Assembly: GCA_029059965.1 (NCBI GenBank) | Contig: JAIDUY010000379.1 | Coordinates: forward strand, 1 to 5,599 | DNA length: 5,599 nt | From: Muribaculaceae bacterium | GTDB taxonomy: Bacteria > Bacteroidota > Bacteroidia > Bacteroidales > Muribaculaceae | Direction: 5' to 3' | Shown here: positions 1 through 5,599 of the stretch, in pieces | How the letters are laid out: the number at the start of each line of letters is the position of its first letter | Numbering within the stretch: the first letter of the stretch is position 1 | Program-made: the position numbers and the translations under genes | The notes under the pieces: generated by a model | The model's database searches: none | Seen by the model: the letters and a program-made list of their open reading frames with translations, nothing else | Told to the model about the DNA's origin: nothing

Positions 1-98
1 CCGACAAGGCTGCCTTCCACATGGCCTCGAGGCCGTGGCGCGCCCTCATCGCCGACGCCGCTCCGCGTCTTGTGGGATTCATAGGCAACCCCGGCTGA
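1..98 (+). CDS. 3' end of an unidentified upstream gene
   Basis: The frame with codons starting at position 3 is open from the window edge to a TGA at 96-98 and gives a 31-residue C-terminus that includes the stretch WRALIADAAPRLVGFIGNPG. Nearly all of its codons end in G or C, as in the suf genes. The neighbouring frame, open to 121, reads as an arginine-rich shadow, and the third frame stops at 82. The fragment is too short to assign a family and I do not recognise it. It lies on the same strand as sufB, with 36 nt between its stop and the sufB start, so the two could share a transcript. Confidence 0.55.
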   Translation, partial: DKAAFHMASRPWRALIADAAPRLVGFIGNPG

Positions 99-134
99 CC
101 ATTATGCGTTATACATACTGACATCAAAACCCGT

Positions 135-1646
135 ATGGATAAAGATAAAGAAAAAGATAAATCCGAAGGCAAGTCGCCGGAACGACGCCCCGAATGCGGC
201 GTCCGCTCCGACGACTCCGTCCTTGAGGAAGCCACCACCGGCGACTACAAGTACGGCTTCACCAGCGACATCGACACCGAGGTCATCCCCGCCGGACTGT
301 CGGAGGACGTCGTGCGCCTGATTTCGCAGAAAAAGGGCGAGCCCGAATGGCTGCTCGACTTCCGCCTCAAGGCATTCCGCTACTGGCAGACGCTCGAGCC
401 CCCGACATGGGCGCATCTCGACATCCCGCCCATCGACTTCCAGGCCATCAGCTACTATGCCGCCCCCCGCAAGAAAGCCGGCCCGAAGAGCCTCGACGAG
501 GTCGACCCGCAGATTCTCGACACCTTCAACCGCCTCGGCATACCCATCGAGGAGCAGAAGGCCCTGTCGGGCATGGCCGTCGACGCCGTGATGGACTCCG
601 TGAGCGTCCGCACCACCCACCGCGACCGCCTTGCCGAGCTCGGCATCATCTTCTGCTCGTTCAGCGAGGCCGTCAAGGACTATCCCGACCTTGTGCGCAA
701 ATATCTGGGCAAGGTCGTCAGCTACCGCGACAATTTCTACGCCGCCCTCAACTCGGCGGTGTTCTCGGACGGCTCCTTTGTCTACATCCCCCGCGGCGTG
801 CGCTGCCCCATGGAGCTGAGCACATATTTCCGCATCAACTCGGCAGGTACGGGCCAGTTCGAGCGCACGCTCATCGTGGCCGACGACGAGGCCTACGTCA
901 GCTACCTCGAAGGCTGCACCGCCCCCATGCGCGACGAGAACCAGCTCCATGCCGCCATCGTCGAAATCATCGTCGAGGACCGCGCCGAAGTCAAGTACAG
1001 CACCGTGCAGAACTGGTATGCCGGCGACCGCGACGGACGCGGCGGCGTCTACAACTTCGTGACCAAGCGCGGACTGTGCCGCGGCGACTACTCCAAGCTA
1101 TCGTGGACGCAGGTCGAGACCGGCTCGGCCATAACATGGAAATATCCCAGCTGCATCCTCGCAGGCGAGGGCGCCGTCGGCGAGTTCTACTCCGTGGCTG
1201 TCACCCGTAACCGCCAGCAGGCAGACACCGGCACCAAGATGATACACATCGGCAGCAACACCCGATCCACCATCGTCAGCAAAGGCATCTCCGCCGGACA
1301 CAGCCAGAACAGCTACCGCGGTCTGGTCAAGGTGGCGCCCGACGCCGCCGGATGCCGCAACTACACCCAGTGCGACAGCCTGCTGCTGAGCGACACCTGC
1401 GGCGCTCACACCTTCCCCGAGATAGAAGTGGCCAACCCCACAGCCGTGGTGGAGCACGAGGCCACGACATCAAAGATTTCCGAACAACAGATTTTCTACT
1501 GCAACCAGCGGGGCATTCCCACCGAGGAGGCCGTGGCGCTCATCGTCAACGGCTATGCCCGCGAGGTGATGAACAAACTGCCCATGGAGTTCGCCGTCGA
1601 GGCTCAGAAGCTCCTGGCCATCACCCTCGAAGATTCCGTTGGCTAA
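135..1646 (+). CDS. sufB: Fe-S cluster assembly scaffold protein SufB
   Basis: SufB is the cytosolic scaffold subunit of the SufBCD complex, where sulfur and iron are assembled into a nascent cluster. The 503-residue product shows family landmarks in order: DYKYGF near residue 37, the [19 protein letters not shown] block, [75 protein letters not shown], and the typical SufB ending [18 protein letters not shown]. Cys422 in DTCGAH and the Glu in SKISEQQ correspond by motif to the E. coli residues (Cys405 and Glu434, from memory) tied to sulfur transfer and cluster assembly. The ATG at 135 is the only ATG, GTG or TTG before the conserved region, and the frame is closed upstream at 96-98. This leaves a charged N-terminal extension of roughly 20-25 residues (KDKEKDK...) before the usual SufB start. 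No Shine-Dalgarno sequence is evident. The 36-nt upstream gap shows no convincing promoter. Confidence 0.97.
   Translation: MDKDKEKDKSEGKSPERRPECGVRSDDSVLEEATTGDYKYGFTSDIDTEVIPAGLSEDVVRLISQKKGEPEWLLDFRLKAFRYWQTLEPPTWAHLDIPPIDFQAISYYAAPRKKAGPKSLDEVDPQILDTFNRLGIPIEEQKALSGMAVDAVMDSVSVRTTHRDRLAELGIIFCSFSEAVKDYPDLVRKYLGKVVSYRDNFYAALNSAVFSDGSFVYIPRGVRCPMELSTYFRINSAGTGQFERTLIVADDEAYVSYLEGCTAPMRDENQLHAAIVEIIVEDRAEVKYSTVQNWYAGDRDGRGGVYNFVTKRGLCRGDYSKLSWTQVETGSAITWKYPSCILAGEGAVGEFYSVAVTRNRQQADTGTKMIHIGSNTRSTIVSKGISAGHSQNSYRGLVKVAPDAAGCRNYTQCDSLLLSDTCGAHTFPEIEVANPTAVVEHEATTSKISEQQIFYCNQRGIPTEEAVALIVNGYAREVMNKLPMEFAVEAQKLLAITLEDSVG
138..161 (+). repeat. Hexanucleotide tandem repeat at the sufB 5' end
   Basis: Directly after the sufB start codon the sequence is four 6-nt units: GATAAA, GATAAA, GAAAAA, GATAAA. 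They encode Asp-Lys, Asp-Lys, Glu-Lys, Asp-Lys. The stretch is A-rich inside an otherwise G+C-rich gene. Copy-number change would keep the reading frame, so it would only lengthen or shorten a charged tail. An A-rich, unstructured start region could also help ribosome loading in an organism that does not rely on Shine-Dalgarno pairing; that is inference. Confidence 0.8.
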
Positions 1647-1667
1647 GCCCCGATACCTGACAGCAAC

Positions 1668-2435
1668 ATGAAAGAAGAATTACTGAAAGTCGAAAACCTC
1701 CGCGCCGGTATCGAAGGCAAGGAGATACTGCGCGGCATCAATCTGACCGTGCGCCCCGGCGAGGTCCATGCCATAATGGGACCCAACGGCTCCGGCAAGA
1801 GCACCCTCAGCGGCGTCCTCGCCGGCGACCCCCGCTTCACCGTACTCGGCGGCAGCGCCACCTTCCACGGCATCGACCTGCTGGACCTACCGCCCGAGGA
1901 CCGCTCGCACGAAGGCCTCTTCCTGTCCTTCCAGTATCCCGTCGAGATTCCCGGCGTGACCATGGTCAACTTCATGCGCGCCGCCGTCAACGCCAAGCGC
2001 AAGTACTTCGGCCGGGAGCCCATGAACGCGTCGGAGTTCCTCAAGATGATGCGTCAGAAGCGCGCCATCGTCGAACTCGACAACAAGCTGGCCTCGCGCT
2101 CGGTGAACGAAGGATTCTCCGGCGGCGAGAAAAAGCGCAACGAGATTTTCCAGATGGCCGTGCTGGAGCCGCGCCTCTCTATCCTCGACGAGACCGACAG
2201 CGGCCTCGACATCGACGCCCTGCGCGTGGTCGCCTCCGGTGTCAATGCCCTCAAGACGAGCGAAAACGCAACCATCGTCATCACCCACTACCAGCGCCTG
2301 CTCGACTACATCAAGCCCGACTTCGTGCACATCCTCTACAAAGGACGCATCGTCCACTCCGGCGGCCCCGAACTGGCACTCGAGCTGGAGGAGAAGGGCT
2401 ACGACTGGATCAAACAGCAGGTCGACGAAGAATAA
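1668..2435 (+). CDS. sufC: Fe-S cluster assembly ATPase SufC
   Basis: SufC is the ABC-type ATPase of the SufBCD complex. ATP binding and SufC dimerisation are thought to reshape the SufB-SufD interface during cluster building. It is soluble and has no transport role. The 255-residue length is normal for the family. Visible motifs: Walker A GPNGSGKST at residues 38-46 with Lys44; the Q-loop in SFQYPVEIPG; the signature FSGGEKKR around 150-157, in the SufC-typical form with two lysines; Walker B LSILDETDSGLD with Glu175 as the likely catalytic base; and the H-loop ITHYQRLLDYI with His207. The ATG at 1668 starts 21 nt after the sufB stop and gives the expected N-terminus (LLKVENLRAGIEGKEILRGI). 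The sufD start follows only 4 nt after its TAA, which supports translation from one operon message. Confidence 0.97.
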   Translation: MKEELLKVENLRAGIEGKEILRGINLTVRPGEVHAIMGPNGSGKSTLSGVLAGDPRFTVLGGSATFHGIDLLDLPPEDRSHEGLFLSFQYPVEIPGVTMVNFMRAAVNAKRKYFGREPMNASEFLKMMRQKRAIVELDNKLASRSVNEGFSGGEKKRNEIFQMAVLEPRLSILDETDSGLDIDALRVVASGVNALKTSENATIVITHYQRLLDYIKPDFVHILYKGRIVHSGGPELALELEEKGYDWIKQQVDEE

Positions 2436-2439
2436 GACA

Positions 2440-3795
2440 ATGGAATCACTACGACAATACATAGACCTCTACAAAGGCAACCGCGAGGCTTTCGACACCG
2501 GCGCCCCCGCCGTCGACAGCCTTAAGGCCGGTGCCCTCGGCGCACTCGAGGCATTCCTCGGCGCCAAGGCCGCCCGGACGCCCTATGCCGAGAGCTCGGA
2601 CGAGGCTCTGCTGGCACCCGACTACGGCATCAACGTCGGACGCCTCAGCTTCCCCGTCGACCTTACGGCCACATTCCATTGCGAGGTCCCCAACATCAGC
2701 ACGCTGCTCGGCGTGACCGTCAACGACAGCTTCCGCCCCACCGAAACGCTGCTGCGCCAGCTCCCCGAAGGCGTCACTGTCTGCTCGCTGGTCAAGGCCG
2801 CCCGCGAGTATCCCGAACTCGTCGGCAGCCGCCTGAACGCCCTTGCCGCCGACTCCACCCCCGCCGCAGCCCTCAACACGCTGCTGCTGCAGGACGGTGT
2901 GTTCGTCCACGTCGCAGCCGGAGTGCGTCCCGAACGCCCCGTGCAGCTTGTCAACATCTTCAATGCCGGCACGTCCCTGCTTGCCGCCCGACGTCTGCTT
3001 GTCGTGGCCGAGGAGGGCGCCAAGGTGTGTCTGCTTGTATGCGACCACACACAGAACCGCGAGGTCGACTACCTCTCGGACGAAGTCATCGAGGTTTTCG
3101 CCGGACGCGACGCCTCGGTCGAACTCTATTCCATCGAGGAGAGCAGCGCCCGTACCCGCCGCATCTGCCGTCTCTTCGCCCGTCAGGAGCAGGGCTCGAC
3201 GCTCACTGTCAACTCCAACACCCTCAGCTGCGGTGTGACCTCCAATTCCTATACCGTCGATGTCATCGGACAGCATGCCGACACCACCCTCGGCGGCCTT
3301 GTCATCGCCGATGGCACTCAGATAGTCGACAGCACCGTGCGCCTCAACCACAAGGAGTCCGACTGCCGCAGCCGTCAGCTCTTCAAATACGCCCTGTTCG
3401 AGGACGCCCGCGGAGCCTTCGGCGGCAAAATCGTGGTGTCGGAAGGCGCTGTGCGCACCGATGCCTCACAGACCAACCGCAACCTCCTCGCATCGGAGGG
3501 CGCGCGCATGGCCACAGCCCCGCAGCTCGAAATCTACTGCGACGACGTCAAGTGCAGCCACGGAGCCACCGTCGGCCAGCTCGACCCCCGCGCCCTGTTC
3601 TATATGCAGACTCGAGGCATCCCCGAGGCTGAGGCGCGGCTGATGCTCACACAGGCCTTCATGACCGACGTCATCGACAGCATATCCTACGACATTGTCC
3701 GCGACCGCCTGCGTCAGCTCGTCGAGAAGCGGCTCGGCGGCGAGCGCGCATCGTGTGCAAGCTGCGGCGCCGGCGATAAAAACTGCAGCCGATGA
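2440..3795 (+). CDS. sufD: Fe-S cluster assembly protein SufD
   Basis: SufD is the SufB paralogue that pairs with SufB and with a SufC subunit, and it helps bring in iron and form the cluster at the SufB-SufD interface. The product has 451 residues. The SufBD core is recognisable from GVFVHVAAGVRPERPVQL through SNSYTVDVIG and ALFEDARGAFGGKIVV to LEIYCDDVKCSHGATVGQLD. His374 in KCSHGAT matches by motif the E. coli SufD residue recalled as His360. The ATG at 2440 lies 4 nt after the sufC stop. A longer in-frame reading from a GTG at 2239 would overlap sufC by about 200 nt and adds a Ser/Thr-rich shadow sequence, so it was not chosen. The end is unusual: after VEKRLGGE there is a short tail with Cys439, Cys442 and Cys449 (CxxC plus one further Cys). 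Its TGA overlaps the sufS ATG. Confidence 0.96.
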   Translation: MESLRQYIDLYKGNREAFDTGAPAVDSLKAGALGALEAFLGAKAARTPYAESSDEALLAPDYGINVGRLSFPVDLTATFHCEVPNISTLLGVTVNDSFRPTETLLRQLPEGVTVCSLVKAAREYPELVGSRLNALAADSTPAAALNTLLLQDGVFVHVAAGVRPERPVQLVNIFNAGTSLLAARRLLVVAEEGAKVCLLVCDHTQNREVDYLSDEVIEVFAGRDASVELYSIEESSARTRRICRLFARQEQGSTLTVNSNTLSCGVTSNSYTVDVIGQHADTTLGGLVIADGTQIVDSTVRLNHKESDCRSRQLFKYALFEDARGAFGGKIVVSEGAVRTDASQTNRNLLASEGARMATAPQLEIYCDDVKCSHGATVGQLDPRALFYMQTRGIPEAEARLMLTQAFMTDVIDSISYDIVRDRLRQLVEKRLGGERASCASCGAGDKNCSR

Positions 3796-5012
3796 AAGAT
3801 TTTTCTGCCGAAGCACTGCTGCCTCAGTTCCCCATTCTTGAGCGCAGAATCAACGGACGCCGCATGGTCTACCTCGACAATGCGGCCACAACGCAGGCGC
3901 CGTTGGCCGTCGTCGACAGCATTACAGGCGCATACACCTCCACAAGGGCAAACGTGCACCGCGGTGTCCACACCCTCAGCCAGGAGGCCACGGCAGCCAT
4001 GGAGGCCACACGCGAACGTGTGCGCGGATTCATCGGCGCCGCCTCGACTTCCGAGATAATATTCACCCGCGGCACCACCGAGTCCATAAACCTCGTGGCC
4101 TCGTCCTACGGCGAGCTCCTCGAAGCCGGCGACGAAATCATCGTCACCGTCATGGAGCACCATTCCGACATCGTGCCCTGGCAGATTCTCTGCACACGCC
4201 GCGGGACGGTGCTCAAGGTAGTGCCCATGCGTCCCGACGGCAGCCTCGATCTTGGCGTCTACCGCTCGCTCTTCACACCCCGCACGCGCCTCGTGGCCGT
4301 GGCGCATGTGTCGAACGTACTCGGAACAGTCAACCCCGTGGCCGAGATGGCCGAAATAGCCCATGCCAACGGCGCACTCATACTCGTCGACGGCGCCCAG
4401 GCCATAGCCCACATGAAGGTCGATGTCGCCGCGCTCGGCGCCGATTTCTATGTGTTCTCCTCGCACAAGATGTACGGTCCGACGGGCGTGGGCGTGCTCT
4501 ACGGACGCCGCGAGCTGCTTGAGCTCATGCCCCCCTATCAGGGCGGCGGCGAGATGATAGGCCACGTCAGCTTCGGAGGCACCACCTGGGCTGAACTGCC
4601 CTATAAGTTCGAGGCCGGAACGCCCGACTATATCGGCCTGGCCGCATTCCGCACAGCCATTGACTGGCTCGACAGCCTCGGCATCGAGGCCGTGGCGGAG
4701 CACGAGCACAGGCTGCTGGAATATGCCACCGGACGTATGACGGAGATTCCCGGCATACGCATCTTCGGCACCGCTCCCGGCAAGGCTGCGGTCATATCCT
4801 TCCTCATCGGCGACGCCCACCACTACGACACCGGCGTGCTGCTCGACCACCTCGGCATCGAAGTGCGCACAGGCCACCACTGCGCCCAGCCGCTCATGGA
4901 GACCCTCGGCATCGAGGGCACCGTCCGCGCCTCCTTCGCGGCCTACAACACCCGCGCCGACGTCGACGACTTCATCGCAGCCCTGCAGCGCGTCGCCCCC
5001 ATGCTGCAATAG
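3792..5012 (+). CDS. sufS: Cysteine desulfurase SufS
   Basis: SufS is a pyridoxal phosphate enzyme that converts L-cysteine to L-alanine and keeps the sulfur as a persulfide for Fe-S assembly. It also has selenocysteine lyase activity in characterised relatives. The 406-residue product aligns by motif with E. coli SufS without number shifts at the key sites: His123 in EHHSDIVPW, Asp200 and Gln203 in LVDGAQA, the Schiff-base Lys226 in SSHKMYGPTG, the persulfide Cys364 in RTGHHCAQP, and Arg379 in TVRASFA. The N-terminus has the usual YLDNAATTQ and RANVHRGVHTLS motifs. The ATG at 3792 overlaps the sufD stop as ATGA, which suggests coupled translation. The stop is TAG at 5010-5012, and a terminator-like hairpin follows. 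It is the last gene of the operon. No SufE or SufU partner gene follows it here. Confidence 0.97.
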   Translation: MKDFSAEALLPQFPILERRINGRRMVYLDNAATTQAPLAVVDSITGAYTSTRANVHRGVHTLSQEATAAMEATRERVRGFIGAASTSEIIFTRGTTESINLVASSYGELLEAGDEIIVTVMEHHSDIVPWQILCTRRGTVLKVVPMRPDGSLDLGVYRSLFTPRTRLVAVAHVSNVLGTVNPVAEMAEIAHANGALILVDGAQAIAHMKVDVAALGADFYVFSSHKMYGPTGVGVLYGRRELLELMPPYQGGGEMIGHVSFGGTTWAELPYKFEAGTPDYIGLAAFRTAIDWLDSLGIEAVAEHEHRLLEYATGRMTEIPGIRIFGTAPGKAAVISFLIGDAHHYDTGVLLDHLGIEVRTGHHCAQPLMETLGIEGTVRASFAAYNTRADVDDFIAALQRVAPMLQ

Positions 5013-5032
5013 GGATTCCCTGAAATACGCAT

Positions 5033-5078
5033 AAAAAAGCAGCCGCGGCACAGGTGCAAGTGTCGCGGCTCCGTTTTT
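5033..5078. terminator. Bidirectional-looking intrinsic terminator after sufS
   Basis: An 11-bp stem pairs 5041-5051 (AGCCGCGGCAC) with 5060-5070 (GTGTCGCGGCT). All pairs are Watson-Crick except one G-U, and the loop is 8 nt. On the + strand a T5 run follows at 5074-5078, 3 nt after the stem. On the - strand the six A residues at 5033-5038 become a T6 run 2 nt beyond the stem. The element therefore looks able to end both the suf transcript and the convergent small gene, whose stop is about 10 nt away. Confidence 0.85.
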
Positions 5079-5088
5079 ATGTTGATTG

Positions 5089-5385
5089 TCAGGCGATGCC
5101 CAACTGTCTGTCCATCCAGGACAGGAAGATTATCAGTGCGAGCATGGCAAGGCAAATCAGCCCGTAGACGACGGCATATTTGGTCAGTCCCTGCCTGAAA
5201 GCAAAGAACACCTTCACCATGATGCCGCACAGGAATATACCGATTATGATATACATTGGCCAGAAGGGCAGCCCCCAGTCGGTCAGGCTGTGGGCCAGCA
5301 GGTAGACCACGCCGGTGAAGCTGAGTACGTATCCGAGGCCTTCGAGACGTCCCCGTACTTTGGGTGGCAGGTTGGGAGTGTCCAT
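5089..5385 (-). CDS. Small predicted three-helix membrane protein, unknown function
   Basis: This 98-residue reading frame runs toward sufS and ends with TGA at 5091-5089. I do not recognise its family. The product has three clear hydrophobic segments, at about residues 17-34, 42-63 and 70-90. Positive residues in the N-terminus (Lys9, Arg11, Arg13) and in the loop after segment 2 (Arg64, Lys69) suggest an N-inside, C-outside inner-membrane topology. There is no signal peptide and no catalytic motif. I chose the ATG at 5385-5383 (MDTPNLPPKVRGRLEG), because the charged N-terminus leads directly into the first helix. An in-frame ATG at 5436 would add 17 residues but starts inside a hairpin. A patchy reading exists on the other strand, but the clean alternation of hydrophobic helices and charged loops favours this one. 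No function in Fe-S assembly can be inferred from its position. Confidence 0.75.
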   Translation of the reverse strand: MDTPNLPPKVRGRLEGLGYVLSFTGVVYLLAHSLTDWGLPFWPMYIIIGIFLCGIMVKVFFAFRQGLTKYAVVYGLICLAMLALIIFLSWMDRQLGIA

Positions 5386-5430
5386 ATCGTCAGGTTTTGG
5401 GTGAGGGATGTATAGATATAAGAGCCGGTT

Positions 5431-5454
5431 CCCCAATATTTGTTAATGCTGGGG
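5431..5454. repeat. Short hairpin with CCCC/GGGG base
   Basis: CCCCA at 5431-5435 pairs with TGGGG at 5450-5454. After one mismatch and one G-U pair, ATT pairs with AAT around a 4-nt loop. It directly touches the left end of the larger inverted-repeat element and lies upstream of the - strand gene. There is no T run fitting an intrinsic terminator on either side. It may be part of the same palindromic element. Confidence 0.55.
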
Positions 5455-5494
5455 TCGCATATCTCTGAGTGATTTTTGTCTTGTGATGTCATCG

Positions 5495-5519
5495 GCAAAG
5501 CCGCTTTGCTACAGCAAAG
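5495..5519. repeat. Mutually exclusive hairpins inside the palindromic element
   Basis: CTTTGC at 5504-5509 can pair with GCAAAG at 5495-5500 across a 3-nt loop (CCG), or with a second GCAAAG at 5514-5519 across a 4-nt loop (TACA). Both stems are perfect 6-bp stems, and only one can form at a time. Confidence 0.6.
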
Positions 5520-5526
5520 AACGAGC

Positions 5527-5541
5527 GTAGCCGTAGCTACG
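5527..5541. repeat. Perfect 10-bp palindrome with an adjoining half repeat
   Basis: CGTAGCTACG at 5532-5541 is its own reverse complement. GTAGC at 5527-5531 repeats part of it directly before, and GCTAC at 5508-5512 is complementary to that copy. These sites lie in the central part of the larger inverted-repeat element and probably belong to its folded structure. A dimeric protein-binding site is an alternative, with nothing else to support it. Confidence 0.55.
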
Positions 5542-5599
5542 TGACTGAAGAACAAGGCAAAAAGCACCGGAGAGATGCGATGATAAGGTAATTTAATAC

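Larger units (their letters stand above)
5455..5580. repeat. 126-bp palindromic intergenic element with long imperfect inverted-repeat ends
   Basis: The left arm 5455-5484 (begins TCGCAT, ends CTTGT) matches the reverse complement of the right arm 5552-5580 at 25 of 30 aligned positions, with one single-base gap. As RNA the arms could form about 25 Watson-Crick pairs plus 2 G-U pairs. The interior holds further short palindromes. I find no credible gene inside and no evident target-site duplication at the edges. The form fits a dispersed palindromic repeat or a MITE-like element, or a structured RNA; which of these cannot be told from one copy. The 19 bases after it (5581-5599) are A+T-rich without visible features. 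Confidence 0.6.

Noticed and set aside
102..950. A 282-codon open frame on the - strand opposite sufB
   Set aside because: It lies almost wholly over sufB conserved sequence, and the Ala/Val/Gly/Asp-rich product looks like a reverse-strand shadow.
2239..2439. Longer SufD start at an in-frame GTG inside sufC
   Set aside because: It would add 67 Ser/Thr-rich residues overlapping sufC. The ATG at 2440, 4 nt after the sufC stop, gives a normal SufD N-terminus.
2449..3351. A 300-codon open frame on the - strand opposite sufD
   Set aside because: It is the same kind of shadow; sufD on the other strand is clearly real.
3714..5051. A 445-codon open frame on the - strand opposite sufS
   Set aside because: Long antisense frames are expected in G+C-rich genes. 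The + strand has a full SufS with all catalytic residues, and the antisense product has no recognisable motifs.
5086..5415. A 109-codon + strand frame across the small membrane-protein gene
   Set aside because: Its product has no coherent fold pattern, it would have to start right behind the suf terminator, and the - strand reading has clean membrane helices.
5435..5442. AATATTTG on the + strand, close to the Bacteroidota -7 element
   Set aside because: No TTTG-type -33 element lies at the required distance upstream, and no + strand gene follows within the window.
5386..5460. Possible promoter for the - strand gene (TTG, then TATATCTA)
   Set aside because: The spacing between the two elements is too short and the -7 element matches TAnnTTTG poorly, so I do not call it.
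5283..5567. A 94-codon - strand frame running through the palindromic element
   Set aside because: Most of it comes from the repeat and from the wrong frame of the membrane-protein gene, so it is not credible as a protein.
5455..5580. CRISPR array or tRNA in the palindromic region
   Set aside because: There are no regularly spaced direct repeats, and no tRNA cloverleaf or CCA end. The signal is inverted repeats only.

Overview
This window holds a complete, compact SUF iron-sulfur cluster assembly operon, sufB-sufC-sufD-sufS, all on the + strand (135..5012). Upstream is the tail end of an unidentified gene. Downstream, facing the operon, is a small membrane-protein gene, followed by a strongly palindromic intergenic element that runs almost to the window end. 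The four SUF genes are ordinary, intact family members with their key catalytic residues in place. I see no previously undescribed multi-gene system here.

Organism: the coding DNA is G+C-rich, none of the starts has a clear Shine-Dalgarno sequence, and the gene order is B-C-D-S without sufA, sufE or a regulator. The SufB sequence style ([31 protein letters not shown]) and the short Cys-containing SufD tail also fit the phylum Bacteroidota. A G+C-rich Bacteroidales member, for example a Muribaculaceae-like gut bacterium, is my best guess. This is inference from sequence style, not a database match.

Layout: 1..98 is the 3' end of an upstream + strand gene. After 36 nt comes sufB (135..1646); 21 nt later sufC (1668..2435); 4 nt later sufD (2440..3795); sufS (3792..5012) overlaps sufD by 4 nt (ATGA). 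A bidirectional-looking hairpin terminator (5033..5078) separates sufS from a convergent - strand gene (5089..5385) for a predicted three-helix membrane protein of about 98 residues. From 5431 to 5580 there is a small hairpin and then a 126-bp element with long imperfect inverted-repeat ends and internal hairpins. The last 19 bases are A+T-rich and show nothing recognisable.

How the genes work together: SufS removes sulfur from cysteine as a persulfide on its active-site Cys364. The SufBCD complex, with SufC as its ATPase, receives the sulfur and builds the Fe-S cluster at the SufB-SufD interface. A sulfur shuttle (SufE or SufU) and an A-type carrier are normally needed but are not in this window, so they are presumably encoded elsewhere.
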